NCBI GenBank assembly: GCA_020975725.1
Contig: QXJR01000025.1
Location: forward strand, 277,777-341,776
Length of the DNA stretch: 64,000 nt
Direction of reading: 5' to 3'
Source of the DNA: Picocystis sp. L7
Taxonomy: Eukaryota; Chlorophyta; Picocystophyceae; Picocystales; Picocystaceae
Part shown: piece by piece, positions 52,757 to 63,268 of the stretch
Numbering within the stretch: the stretch's first letter is position 1
Layout of the letters: the number at the start of each line of letters is the position of its first letter
Made by a program: the position numbers and the translations under genes
Notes under the pieces: generated by a model
Told to the model about the DNA's origin: nothing
Database searches by the model: none
The model's input: the letters and a program-made list of their open reading frames with translations, nothing else

Positions 52757-53528
52757 GTTTAGGCGAATCTCGTTCATTCATCTGCTCGACCATGCTAAGG
52801 TTTTCCTTGGGTACCTTGAGGCTGGTGGTTCCTCGGAGAGCACGGTCCTACCGATCCTCCTATTGTTCCACTCTCGAGTTTTGAGAGGCCAATTGTAGTG
52901 TTGGATACGTTTGAATAAACGAGGTCAATGTGGAATAGACCCGGGTGCTTGACGAATAAATTTTTTTTGCAAGCTCTGACGACACACGTTCGTAGGAGGA
53001 GCTGATAGGGACTATGGGCCCAAGTCCCCCCTATGAGGAGCCTGGATCTTCCTTCTGTCCTGGCTTGCAGGCTTACAGATAGAAGGACTTAGTGTGGTGC
53101 CGTGTACCTCCCCACAACCTTACCAAGCTTCCTTATGACTTGCTAACTTCAGGGACATAGAACCGTACCAGTAGGGCAACTTAGTCCTAAAGTAGATAAG
53201 CAACACTGGACCTGTTCCCCGTCATCAAGGGCCCTCTCCCCCGGACTAGGAGAGGACCTTACTATAGGGTCACCGACAGGATGAGACCCGGGATATCTAC
53301 CGACGTTTACCCCTCGCGTTTGATTGGCCAAGAGCGAGCACCCAATCTGGAAGATACGATCATGTGCTCAAATTGTAACGGCCAACGAGGTCTACCAGGG
53401 TCCCTATGAGACCACGGTCTACGGGACTGGACCCCCGAGAGCCCATGTGGATGAGGGGCAATGATGTCCCTCCTCAAACAACGGCTGTACCGTTCCGGAA
53501 CCGGAGTCGGTCCCCTTGGGGTCGTGAT
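52757..53528. other. Start of subtelomeric DNA
   Basis: No gene seen. After the poly(A) signals the sequence character changes to many CCC/GGG-flanked short segments without long frames, up to the transposon end at 53529. It may contain remains of mobile elements, but I recognise none. Confidence 0.35.
52914..52960 (+). terminator. Paired AATAAA poly(A) signals
   Basis: AATAAA at 52914-52919 and again at 52955-52960, 158 and 199 bp past the stop of the kinase-like gene, the second followed by a T run. Likely polyadenylation region. Confidence 0.45.
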
Positions 53529-53549
53529 AGAGGAATTCGTTTATTCGGG
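53529..53549. repeat. Left terminal inverted repeat of Harbinger element
   Basis: AGAGGAATTCGTTTATTCGGG. The same terminus recurs at 60813 near the decayed second copy, and inverted at 56433-56453. Confidence 0.8.
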
Positions 53550-53832
53550 GGGAAACATCGGGGCTCGAGTGGACGGGTTTCCGCGACAGCGATTGTAAGA
53601 TATTGAGCGCTTAATACTAAAAACAAGGATGTCCTTCAATGCCTCGAACCGCCGATAGCGATCCCTTTCCCACCAGTACACAACCGGTTTCCAATGGCTT
53701 GTCTTACGATTCCGAAACGACCAATTGATGATTACAAGGTGCGAATAGGAAGCAGGGGGGGTGAGCGCGAAGAAGCAAGCGCAAATTCCTAACACCGTGG
53801 CGCAAGAAGGTAAGCAGCCATCCTTGGAAGAG

Positions 53833-54657
53833 ATGGATCTAAACGTGGCCCAAGACATCATGCCTGTTGTGGCATCGAAAAAAGTTGTCGCACGAGGTAT
53901 GTGGACTGGGGAGCATCGAGTTGCTTTGCTTTGCCAATGCTGTGTCGAATCGTGCAACCCGTTTACCAAGCAAGGCAACATTTCCACGATGGGTGCATGG
54001 AACTGCTTGCCATTCGCGCTTAGAGCGGATCCTAACCGTATGTTTGATGGTTTCTCATTACCGATTGACTCGCTGCGTCGCCATGTTGGTACTGCATTGA
54101 CATCGCAGAAGACTAGGAATCAGCAAGCACGGGCTGCCACGGGCCGAGGTGGGACTAGTGTCCACACTGACGAGGAAGAGCTCGTGCAACACCTCCTCGA
54201 ACAACACAAGGCGAGGGAAGCAGAGCGGTCCGCATCGAAGGCTGGCCGAGTAGCAAGGACAACGAAGCTAGACACCGAGGGCTGGGTGCGCCTTTCTTGT
54301 CAAATGGATACGCACAAGAAGAAAAGGCGATCAACTGCATCGTCTCCTAGTACCGGCAGTGCACCTCATGCAAAGAGCGCTGCGGAGTGGAATCGAGCAA
54401 AAACTCGCCTCAACTGCATCTTCCAATCGGCTGTGGAAGAAAGTGTGCGCATGCGAGCCGGAAAAGAGTGGATGAGGTTTTATACCTTGCATGAAGACGC
54501 TCCTACCAAATGGCCCGATCCAGGCTCGCACGAAGGATACATTAAACGTGCGCTACAAGAACATCGTGACTCTATTGCCGTGGAGAAGATCTACGAGAAG
54601 GATGAAAGCGTGGCTACCACATCTCAAATGGAAGACGAAGGCAATGTGGATGTTTGA
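53833..54657 (+). CDS. Harbinger Myb/SANT-like DNA-binding protein
   Basis: Accessory protein of the transposon, thought to bind element ends and recruit the transposase. 274 aa from ATG 53833; the frame is open to 53761 without an ATG. MWTGEHRVALLCQCCVESCNPF (about 22-43), followed by an amphipathic part with W, is the Myb/SANT-like module. ATGRGGTSVHTDEEEL follows, then a basic KKKRR segment (probable nuclear localisation) and a conserved EWMRFYTLHEDAPTKWPDPG end. The same order is seen in the decayed copy at 61163-61993, which confirms that this is the real reading frame. Confidence 0.75.
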   Translation: MDLNVAQDIMPVVASKKVVARGMWTGEHRVALLCQCCVESCNPFTKQGNISTMGAWNCLPFALRADPNRMFDGFSLPIDSLRRHVGTALTSQKTRNQQARAATGRGGTSVHTDEEELVQHLLEQHKAREAERSASKAGRVARTTKLDTEGWVRLSCQMDTHKKKRRSTASSPSTGSAPHAKSAAEWNRAKTRLNCIFQSAVEESVRMRAGKEWMRFYTLHEDAPTKWPDPGSHEGYIKRALQEHRDSIAVEKIYEKDESVATTSQMEDEGNVDV

Positions 54658-54961
54658 CATTTCATTTGCAATACATTTGTTGGCATGAAATATCACCAAC
54701 CTTGCTCATGCACGCTTAATGCATAGTTTGGAATGTTTGATTGTATCATTGATTGTACATTTTGCAAATGTAGCACAGCATGCAAATGCATTACATACAA
54801 AAACCATGACCCGCTTTTATAAAGTACAAACCACACCGTCGATGTCTTCTTCCACCTCTCATTCGAAACTCCTAATTCGATATTTGCTGCCAGTAGAACA
54901 AAACTGCAGGTGTCCACCGATAGTTGCTGCTAGTAGAAAAAAAACTGCAAGTGTATACTGA

Positions 54962-56101
54962 TCATCCATGGAGTTCCCTGACATATTTTCGCTTGTACTC
55001 GCTCATCGTGGGTAGACGCGCTCTAAAGTACTGATTTGCAACACCACCGTACGCGCATGTATGGTAGTTCGTAAGGAGCGCGGCAACGAAATCCTCCTTA
55101 CTTGTAGCGCGAGATCCTGTGGCCTTTCTTGTCACGTCAGTGACGAAAGGCTGGAGTTCGCCTAGCTTCCCGAATATCCACTCCACGCTCTTCCGGTACT
55201 TCGACATCTTTTGTGCGAGGCGACGCTCCTTAGTTGTCGCGTTGTTCCCTTTTGGTGCACGTAGGAGCACATCACTCAAGGGATATGCCGCATCCCCGTA
55301 CAAGCATATTTTCTGCTCGATTCGCTCTCTCATGGCCTCCAATCGAGGGATCAACCCGGGCGCGGCCATCACTGTAGCATCGTTCGCACGCCCTATCGTT
55401 GGTCCATACCAATCGCCAATGAGAAAAATCGGAAGTACCACGCCTTCGTACTTGACCTTGTGTCTTCTTTTCCAACCATTATACATAGCCTCTTGTCCAA
55501 CGATCGGTCTACGGATGTCAAACATTGTCCCGTCAATAAACCCGAAGCAATGTGACAACGGACACCCACATGCATGCGGTGCCTTCGCGAATGAGGGGAG
55601 CTCGTCCTCCCACAATTCGAGCCGCATCGCAACCCTAGCGTGTTGGTACACGTGGTGTAGCACGACGTTGTACATCTCGGAGATGGCAGGTGGCGATCGA
55701 TTGAACACCACGGCATGGTGCACACCCTTTTCGCGTCCCGCAAGCCTACGCAACAAGAGGACGAAGGCTTCCTCGCCGCGAAATTGCCGTGTGCCGCCTC
55801 GCGCCCACAAAAATGCTGGGATTTCCAAGAGCCCCATGAGCTCTCGAAGCTCGTCTCCGCCAAGCCGGCAGCACCCTTGCAAATCGTCTTCGCTGAAGCC
55901 ATCAATCCACCGCGCCTCGTTTGCCACTACAACACGAATATTCCACTATTCCTCGAGCTTTCTCGCCTCGCTTTTGCACGCGTCCAACGCTTCCTCCCCT
56001 AAACCTACCATACCCGCGAGCAATTCCGGCATATCGTCAAACTCAAGCATGACGAATGCTTGAACGAGCTCGATTTCATATATCGCATCTTGCACCCGCA
56101 T
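54962..56101 (-). pseudogene. Harbinger (DDE_Tnp_4) transposase with one nonsense codon
   Basis: The main open part (54962-55927 and a little upstream) is a HARBI1-like nuclease. Numbered from 55927 it shows Asp132 in FIDGT, GRANDATVM (Asp183), Asp211 in YGDAAYPLSD and Glu248 in KSVEWIFG, that is the DDE triad with family spacing. It lacks an ATG near its 5' end. The same frame continues upstream past a single TAG (55946-55948) into a coding-like N-terminal segment starting at ATG 56101 or 56137. The natural reading is a full transposase of about 380 codons broken by one stop. Use of an internal start, readthrough, or a short intron removing the TAG cannot be excluded. Confidence 0.8.
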
Positions 56102-56432
56102 TTGCTTGAGCACCGTCCCTTCTCTTTGCGGCATCAAGTCCCGTGGTGATCGCTTCCCACATTCTTTGCCGCAGTTGCGTCCCTCCGAGGATCTTGGAGT
56201 CCACCTTCATAAGCTCAAGGACGCTCGATTGCTCGGAGCATGCGACAGGATAAGCACATCATATCATGGAATGTGTAGGACAAAAACAGGTCACGTCTTC
56301 AGGACTCGCGGAGGTCGCTCAAATCGATCGTTCTTCTTCAGCCCCAAAAGTGGGTTTTTTGACATATCGGAGTTTCGGAGAATTTTGGGCAACGGACAAA
56401 TCCGTGAATATCGAGGCCTGATGCTTCATTTT

Positions 56433-56453
56433 TCCCGAAAAACGAATTCCTCT
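56433..56453. repeat. Right terminal inverted repeat of Harbinger element
   Basis: TCCCGAAAAACGAATTCCTCT, the reverse complement of the left end apart from one indel and edge changes. Confidence 0.8.
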
Positions 56454-57438
56454 AGTAGAGGAAGGTCACCCTGGATCAGATGGGGTTTCCTGTAAGGGAT
56501 ATCGGGGATTTCGACCGAAAGAGTGTTGACCAAATAGTCTTTCTCAGTGGGTTTTGGGCGAGAGAGATCGATAATTATCACCAGTAATTCTTTACCTAGT
56601 ATTACAGTTCAACTCACGAGCACGCGAGTCACAGACCAGGTTCCAAGTTTGACTGTACGTGTGTTCCAACGGTTCCAGTTGCCATGCTCTTCAGGTCTTC
56701 TCGTAGGCTCACGAGTCCAACACAGCAGCAAGCATCCACACTTCTCGCTACCGGTCCCTTCTGACACTCCACTGGAGTATATCAGGTGGGGGGCAGTGCT
56801 ACAGTCCCATGCACTACAGGCTACCTACCACTGCAGTCTTCTGTGACGGGGTGACCCAGTCCCTTCGATCCCTACCGAGACTCGAAACCACCGGGGGTGG
56901 GAGTATCTTCTCCGAACTGGGGTGACCAGCGTGAACCATCATGATTGCACCGAGGTACAGCCAATGGAATAACACCTAAACCTGGTGATCCCAGACTAGG
57001 GCCAAGGTATGAAGGATTTACCCAACTACCTGTCACAGGTACAACATGGGCGCGCTCTCAAGACACGCGTCTCCACCCTATCTATCCCGTCCCTCGATGT
57101 CATGTTCGAAGCTGGTCACACTATGCTACATTTGCTTGCTGATGGTCTCCCGGCAGGTGTTCCAATATTCGATGAGTATATCTAAGCTGTCAGCATATGC
57201 AAACTCAGACCCAATAATGGTTGCATTGGTCATGAAGCAGTTCCTTATCTGATTGTAGGAGACCCAATGCTATTCCCTTTGACTGGGGTTGCATTCAACA
57301 CAAAATGAAGATAATACTATTACAATTGCAACTCCAACATGGCCAAGCAAAAGCTGAGTATTGGAGGGATGACAGGCCTGTGATAAACAAGGAAAGTGAA
57401 GCACATGTCATTCGAATCCTGCTGTCCCTGCACATTGA
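56454..57438. other. Subtelomeric intergenic DNA
   Basis: No gene seen. The part from about 57180 is AT-rich 3' DNA of the BspA-like gene. 56580-57150 has only short frames with no recognisable content. Confidence 0.4.
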
Positions 57439-58161
57439 TCAATTTGTGGGGCAAGTGCCCCACACGGGCTGTTTTGCTGAGTCGCTGGCGAACTCTGCAT
57501 TCAAGTTAAAAGAGGCTGGTTCATCAGCGATCTTGTCTACACACCAACCGGAAAGGTCTTGGTCGAAGCTCCTTGCACCGTTGAACATGCTACCCATGTC
57601 GGTCACACTGCTGGTGACCCAGCTCCCGATGTCTTGGTCGAACTCCCCGGCACCGTTGAACATGGACCACATGTCGGTCACACTGCTGGTGACCCAGCTC
57701 CCGATGTCTTGGTTGAAGTTGGTGGCACCGTTGAAGATGGACCTCATGTCGGTCACACTGCTGGTGTCCCAGCTCCCGATGTCTTGGTTGAAGCTGCCGG
57801 CAACGTTGAACATGGACCTCATGGTGGTCACCTGGCTGGTGTCCCAGCTCCCGACGTCTTGGTTGAAGGTGCTTACAAGAACGAACAGGGAACTCATGTC
57901 CGTGATCCCGGTCGTGCAGGTCAGTCGTATCTGCTCGTCCGCTGGATCATTATCAATAAGATTGTCCAGCTGGGCCCGGGTCCGTTTGGTGTAGGCATTC
58001 CCATTGACCTCCCCTGAATCGCCCACTTCGGCATCGGGACACAGCACGGTCACGTCGTTGTCGGCCAGAAAAAACACGTTCGGACCATCTCCCGCGAATG
58101 TTTGTTGGAGGCCCGTTCCGACGAGCAGGAGCATGGCGAGGAGGAAGGTGGGCGAGGTCAT
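57439..58161 (-). CDS. BspA-like (DUF285 repeat) secreted surface protein 1
   Basis: A 240-aa protein. A signal peptide (about 1-23, ending FAG) is followed by a ~65-residue unrecognised part shared with its partner, then five 24-residue repeats of the type [20 protein letters not shown]. This is the DUF285/BspA-like repeat family, known from bacterial surface proteins and abundant in some protists and algae. The last repeat passes into a Cys-containing cap (GWCVDKI ... GTCPTN). Likely a secreted or surface binding protein. It is divergent from a paralogue 448 bp away, and a fragment of a third copy lies at 59931. Confidence 0.85.
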   Translation of the reverse strand: MTSPTFLLAMLLLVGTGLQQTFAGDGPNVFFLADNDVTVLCPDAEVGDSGEVNGNAYTKRTRAQLDNLIDNDPADEQIRLTCTTGITDMSSLFVLVSTFNQDVGSWDTSQVTTMRSMFNVAGSFNQDIGSWDTSSVTDMRSIFNGATNFNQDIGSWVTSSVTDMWSMFNGAGEFDQDIGSWVTSSVTDMGSMFNGARSFDQDLSGWCVDKIADEPASFNLNAEFASDSAKQPVWGTCPTN

Positions 58162-58609
58162 GGCTGGAGCGGCAGGCCGTGGCGCACCGTTCGGTCGTTC
58201 CCTCCCTCCACGCCTTTGCCCTTCGTCCCAGGGTCGTCCACGACAGTTGTGGCTGTACCCGTACCTCCCGAGGGCGGATAGGAGACTGGGGTGGCGGTGG
58301 GAGCCCCCGTCAGAGGATGGGGCGTCCAGCTTTCATCTCAGCTGGGTGGGGCGCCCCGATTCCGGAAGCTTCCAGAAGCCCCCCGACCCCATCGAAGGAC
58401 ACACGGCCAGGGTCGGGGTGGCACAGGGACAGGGGGGGGCATCTCCACGGATCCCACAGCGACACCCCCTCTCCCTATGAAGAAAAAGTGGCGGTGGGGT
58501 GCTGCCTCCTTCCCCATGTCCACCTTCTCCCCGCCATCCACCTGCTGCCTCGTCGAAGTAGCCCAGGAAGGTTCGGTGTGGTCGCGCGCCACCGCTCCAC
58601 GCACCAGCC
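58162..58609. promoter_or_regulatory. Divergent promoter of BspA-like pair
   Basis: A 448-bp GC-rich region between the two start codons. It lacks CACGTG, unlike most promoters in the left part of the window. Antisense frames running through it are shadows. Confidence 0.45.
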
Positions 58610-59632
58610 ATGGACACGTCTTCCTCTTTCCTGGCCTTGCTCCTGCTTGTCGGAACGGGCCTCCAACAAGCCTTCGCAGGAGAGAACCCGAGCTTGTTTT
58701 TTCGTGCCGACAACGGCGTCACCGTGGTGTGTCCCGACGCCGACGTGGGCGACACCGGCGTGGTGGACGGGGTAACCTACACCAAACGCAACAGAGACGG
58801 CCTGGATACCTTGATCGACAATGATGAAACAGACGAGCAGATTCGGCTGACCTGCACGACCGGGATCACGGACATGAGTTTTTTGTTCTTTTTTAAAGAG
58901 AGTTTTAACCAAGACATCGGCAGCTGGGACACCAGCAGCGTGACCACCATGCTTCAAATGTTTTTGGGTGCCGAGAACTTCAACCAAGACATCGGGAACT
59001 GGAACACCAGCCAGGTGACCCTCATGAACACAATCTTCGGTGCTGCCACCAGCTTCAACCAAGACATCGGGAAATGGGACACCAGCCAGGTGATCGACAT
59101 GTTTAGTATGTTCGAGGACGCCAGCAGCTTCAACCAAGACATCGGGATCTGGGACACCAGCAGCGTGACCAGCATGCTCCGAGTGTTTGCTAATGCCAAC
59201 ACCTTCAACCAAGACATCGGGAACTGGAACACCAGCAGTGTGACCACCATGCAGAGTATGTTCGATGGAGCCAGCAGCTTCAACCAAGACATCGGGATCT
59301 GGGACACCAGCAGCGTGACCGAAATGCTCCAAGTGTTTGCTGATGCCAGCAGCTTCAACCAAAACATCAGCAGGTGGGACACCAGTAGCGTGACCAACAT
59401 GGTTGGTATGTTCGACGGAGCCAGCAGCTTCAACCAAGACATCAGCAGGTGGGACACAAGCCAGGTGTTCAACATGGCGTCCATGTTCAACGATGCCACC
59501 GTCTTCGACCAGAATCTGACCAATTGGGATGTGACTGCTGTGACCAATTGTTTTAATTTTGCTACCAACGCGGGATTTGAAAATCAGACGAATCTGCAAC
59601 CGGGCTTTCCTAATTGTTCAACGGTTCCATGA
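58610..59632 (+). CDS. BspA-like (DUF285 repeat) secreted surface protein 2
   Basis: A 340-aa paralogue of the preceding gene. Signal peptide with nearly the same core ([14 protein letters not shown]), the same ~65-residue domain, then nine DUF285 repeats (FNQDIG.W.TS.VT.M..MF), against five in protein 1. The repeats at about 490-720 bp into the gene alternate between two types ([10 protein letters not shown] and [10 protein letters not shown]), suggesting growth by duplication of repeat pairs. It lacks the Cys cap of protein 1. ATG in CCATGG context. Repeat number and sequence probably change quickly in this subtelomeric setting (inference). Confidence 0.87.
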   Translation: MDTSSSFLALLLLVGTGLQQAFAGENPSLFFRADNGVTVVCPDADVGDTGVVDGVTYTKRNRDGLDTLIDNDETDEQIRLTCTTGITDMSFLFFFKESFNQDIGSWDTSSVTTMLQMFLGAENFNQDIGNWNTSQVTLMNTIFGAATSFNQDIGKWDTSQVIDMFSMFEDASSFNQDIGIWDTSSVTSMLRVFANANTFNQDIGNWNTSSVTTMQSMFDGASSFNQDIGIWDTSSVTEMLQVFADASSFNQNISRWDTSSVTNMVGMFDGASSFNQDISRWDTSQVFNMASMFNDATVFDQNLTNWDVTAVTNCFNFATNAGFENQTNLQPGFPNCSTVP

Positions 59633-59930
59633 GCACCTTAGAACATTCAGCCGCCGCTTGGGAGAGGAGCATGTGGCCTGCTAGTCTGTGTGGAGAGCAT
59701 GGCCCATGGACCACGTAACCAGCGCTTCGCTTGCTTAGAAACTCTGCGTAATAGAGGTAATCTGTCTTTGTGCTTTCATCATCAGTAGATCTACCTGGGT
59801 ACCAACATCAGTTTTCGACATGGGCGGGAGTAGCTCCTGAAACACGCACAAGAAGTTCGTGCTGATCATGTACACGCGTGCCAGGCACTACCAAGGAGAC
59901 ACCAGGAACATAGAAACCAGCCCAACGAAC

Positions 59931-60089
59931 AACATGAACTTTATTTTCAATGGTGTGGGCAGCCTCGACCAAGACCTCTCAAGATGGTATGTGTCCCAAG
60001 TTTGCACAAATCCATCCTTGTTTCATTCAAGAAGTGCGTTCGACGTTCAAACAGCAAAGCGGCCTCCATGGGGGGATCCATGCGCTTGA
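59931..60089 (+). pseudogene. BspA-like C-terminal fragment
   Basis: A 52-codon remnant beginning MNFIFNGVGSLDQDLSRW and ending PPWGDPCA, which aligns with the last repeat and cap of BspA-like protein 1 ([18 protein letters not shown] ... GTCPTN). No upstream repeats or signal peptide are present. It marks a third, lost member of the family. Confidence 0.7.
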
Positions 60090-61162
60090 TCCGTTTGCTG
60101 TGTGAAAGCAGGAGGGATTTGGCGAGAAGTGCTCAAGCATCCTCCTTTTTGCGGGGTTACCACCTGCCAAGTCCCCGCTTTAAGGAGAGGACGAAGACGC
60201 TACATACAATTGAGCCAGTTTGAGTTGCTGCCTCGCAACGACTCGATCCAAGATAATAAATTTGGATAACATACACACATGTGGAACAGGAGCATGACCC
60301 ATGTGTAGCATAAGGTAGGAACCACCTCCTATGAAGGAGTTTGATGCTGAGAGCCGCCCACAAGCGTGGACAGCTCATAGGATACCATGTCACAGTTGCA
60401 TTGTTTAGTTTTGGAATGGGACGAACCAACTCGAGGGAAGGTGAACTAGTCCCCCGGGAATTGGATTTCCTTTCATAAGGGATACTCGCCGTAAGAATGT
60501 TGAAAGGATCTGTTGTTTAAGCGCAAGGTTAACAGGCAGCGTTGGAGGACCTAGGTCCATCAAGGTCCTTGGGAGTTGGGAGCACGGAGGTGCATGGAGG
60601 AGCAAGGTTGGAAATAGTGTGTCTCGTTCATTCAAGGCGTGGCCCCTTGGGCCCTAATAGCCACCACATTGCCTACGTGGCATTGTGGATAGGGTATTCT
60701 ATCCACAGCCGCTGTCGAACGTGCGGCTTTCCTGGTCGGAAGGGACGACCTGCACGACCACTACCGTCGAGAATCAACTCCATAGAACTTGTCCTGCACT
60801 TAACTTTTCAATAGAGGAATTCGTTATTTGACCTTATTTTGAACTAGCGTACGATTGGGGCATCCCCAATCGTACGCTACATTCACCCCGGTCGCAGGAA
60901 TTCGTTTCACCGGCCGAAAACCAGCGAATGGTGCCCCCGGGAATCCTCGTCATGTAATGTCGAGTTGAGCACGATTAATAGAGAAAAACGATATCGAGCC
61001 TTGAGTCCCGCATCGTCTGGTATGCACCGTTCCCGCCACGTCTATCTAAGGTGGTGTACACGCAACGTTCTATCTCCCCCTGTACTGCCGCGAATAGCAT
61101 CGCGCGTGGAGGATTCTCCCTTCACGCTTTGCGCCTCTTCGATTCGAAATTGCGCCGAGGGG
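60090..61162. other. Subtelomeric DNA with transposon terminus and hairpin
   Basis: No gene. It contains the Harbinger-type terminus AGAGGAATTCGTT at 60813, a related AGGAATTCGTTT at about 60896, and between them a perfect inverted repeat (60845-60879). These are probably the 5' end of the decayed Harbinger copy that follows. Confidence 0.5.
60845..60879. repeat. Perfect 16-bp inverted repeat (hairpin)
   Basis: TAGCGTACGATTGGGG, then a CAT spacer, then CCCCAATCGTACGCTA. The arms match at all 16 positions. It could be a small palindromic insertion or fold as a cruciform. Confidence 0.9.
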
Positions 61163-61993
61163 ATGGCCATGGAGGACGCAAGTGATCCTCTTCAGGAGTT
61201 GGACATCAATGTCGAAACTGCGTGTGCAGTGGCCATCCCGACGAAGAAGAAGTCACGGAACACATGGACGGAGAAGCATCGAATGGCTCTTCTCGCTCAG
61301 TGCTGCGTTGATGAGTGCAACCCGATTGGCAAGCCGGACAACAAGTCCATCAATGCCGCATGGGCATGTCTCATCTACGGACTACGATCGCTCCCTGAGC
61401 GACTGGTCGATGGGATGTCCTTCTCGAAACATTCGGTTAGGCACCACTTGTAGACGATTCTCGAGAAGCAGCAACTGCGTAACAAGGAAGCCCGCGGAGC
61501 CACTGGTCGTGGTGGGAGCCGTGTGCAGACTGACGAAGAAGATTTGGCCCAACGCCTCCTAGACGTGAAGGAAGAGGCGCTCCGTTTGAAGTCGACCGCG
61601 GGGGAAGGAGAAGCAGCAAGGAAAGTGAGACTCGACGCATAAGGACGTGTGCATGTGCACTGCTTGATGCACACCCACGTGAAGAAGAAGCCCCGCTCGA
61701 GGTCGTCGACTTCGAGTGGGAGTCCTTCTTCACGTCCTTCAGGGCCAACTACGGATGAAGAATGCAACGCGCTTCTGCGCTGCATGATGAAGCAAGCGAT
61801 GGAGGAGAAAGTGCGCGAACGAGCGGAGTGACAATGGATGCGCAAGTACGTTCTCCACATACGCGATCCGGAAAATTGGCCACATCCCGGTCCGGAGGAT
61901 GTCTTTGTGGAGCACGCTGTCGAAGACGATCGTGTCCGACTTTCTCGCATAGTTGAAAACCAAGTTGGGCACGCTTCACATTTGGCAATGTAG
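61163..61993 (+). pseudogene. Decayed Harbinger Myb/SANT-like gene
   Basis: A second copy of the transposon DNA-binding protein. One frame of 276 codons aligns from end to end with the gene at 53833-54657 (NTWTEKHRMALLAQCCVDECNP, then GATGRGGSRVQTDEEDL, then WMRKYVLH.RDPENWPHPG). It has three premature stops: TAG 61451-61453, TAA 61640-61642 and TGA 61829-61831. There is no frameshift over the whole length. No transposase is seen beside it. Confidence 0.8.
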
Positions 61994-63268
61994 AACAAGC
62001 CTAGTAGTGAAGATGCCGGTGACGATTGCTTGCTGTCGATGTAATGCATGAACAATTCCTTCTTTGTTTTGCTCAAGTCCCACGGTTGCTAACACGCATG
62101 CGACCGGACCGAGTTTGTCGTTTCGCCGCTTGACGACCGTCTTGTAGATCTAGGTACGTAGGATGGAAGATTGGACGTCATGACCTCGCGCAAGTAGGTG
62201 TGCAATGGATTACGTTACAATGGAAAGGCTCATGTACTTGCCCATCGATTCAGCTTGTCGTGTTTGTACATACACTAAAGGTGGAAAACAAGTGGGAGTG
62301 AAGGTGACAGCAAATGGAGGACCTCAATTACAAGTACAAGGAACCGCAAAGTGCCCTGCCTCTAGGCAAAGACATTGTGCTTGTTATTCTCGTACCTCAA
62401 TAGTATAGGTAATGCAAGCTGCTTCTTGTTGCTGGATGGATGGATGCTTCTTGCTGCAGCTGGATGGCTGGATGGATGCTTCTCGCTACTACTTCTTGCT
62501 ACTGGCTGGCTAGATGCTTCTTGCTGCTGCTGGATGGCTGGATGGATGCTTCTCGCTACTACTTCTTGCTACTGGCTGGCTAGATGCTTCTCGCTGTGTA
62601 AGGGACTCATCGTCCCAGGCCCCCCATCGAGGAGCCTCTTTCTCCCCTTACTGTCCTCAGTCGCCCAGACAAGGGCAGGGGACTCGGATTTGCATGCTTG
62701 AATGGATGGTTGGGGTTGGGGTGTTCCCTTACAGTAGGGATCCCCCCACCTGTACCAGACGGACCGGGGCGAGGTTCCCCCTCACGGGATCCTCGGTTCA
62801 GCACCGATCGGTGCCCCGACCAGGTGGAGGTTTCGACCCCCAGGTCGGCTGCCCTCCACACGATCCGGTGCTCGAAACCGGGGGATCGAATCTACTGGCT
62901 CGATCCGATCGAGGGATCGAACGGCCAGGAGCGCCCCAGCCGGATGCATCGACCAGGTCGCCTGTGCTCCACCATCCGATGGAGCACAGGAGCCGCCAGG
63001 AGATCTTGGCCCTTGGCCGTCTTGGGCGGATAAGCCCTGGCGAGACCATCCCCCTGTGCGAGACCTCTCTAGGACCTCTCACGGGACTTTGTAATCGAAC
63101 CAGAACCTTCCTGACTCCAGCTCTCAAGCGTGCTCCGGTTCTCCACGTGACCACACCAGCCACCTTGCTCCGCCTCACGAAAAGTGCCATTGTCCAAGCT
63201 TACTGCACGGCAAATCGTTGTGCAAGTAACAAGAACCACAACAGAGTGTACGAGTTCCGTCAATCGTG
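61994..63268. other. Subtelomeric DNA upstream of gag
   Basis: No gene called. It contains a minisatellite (62415-62605) and, from about 62690, GC-rich DNA with several short frames on both strands. The part just before the gag ORF may be the 5' LTR or leader of the retrotransposon, but I could not define an LTR, TG..CA ends or a tRNA primer site. Confidence 0.4.
62415..62605. repeat. 70-bp minisatellite
   Basis: Two near-identical 70-bp units begin at 62461 and 62531 (TGGATGGCTGGATGGATGCT...). They are built from shorter GGATGGAT and CTTCTTGCTG motifs that also extend to the left. Typical of subtelomeric tandem repeats. Confidence 0.8.

Larger units (their letters stand above)
53529..56453. 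mobile_element. PIF/Harbinger-type DNA transposon, ~2.9 kb
   Basis: It is bounded by terminal inverted repeats: left AGAGGAATTCGTTTATTCGGG (53529 on), right its reverse complement ending AACGAATTCCTCT (56433-56453), matching over 14 bp and then with one indel. Both ends are flanked by TA, consistent with the TWA target preference of the family but not a clean 3-bp duplication. Inside are two convergent genes, as usual for Harbinger: a Myb/SANT-like DNA-binding protein (+) and a DDE transposase (-). The transposase frame has one nonsense codon, so this copy may be inactive. Confidence 0.85.

Noticed and set aside
54962-56063. Plus-strand 314-codon frame over the transposase
   Set aside because: The minus strand carries the DDE residues in family order; the plus frame has no domain.
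58475-59599. 374-codon antisense frame over BspA-like gene 2
   Set aside because: A shadow caused by the 72-bp coding repeats; the sense frame has a signal peptide and the DUF285 signature.
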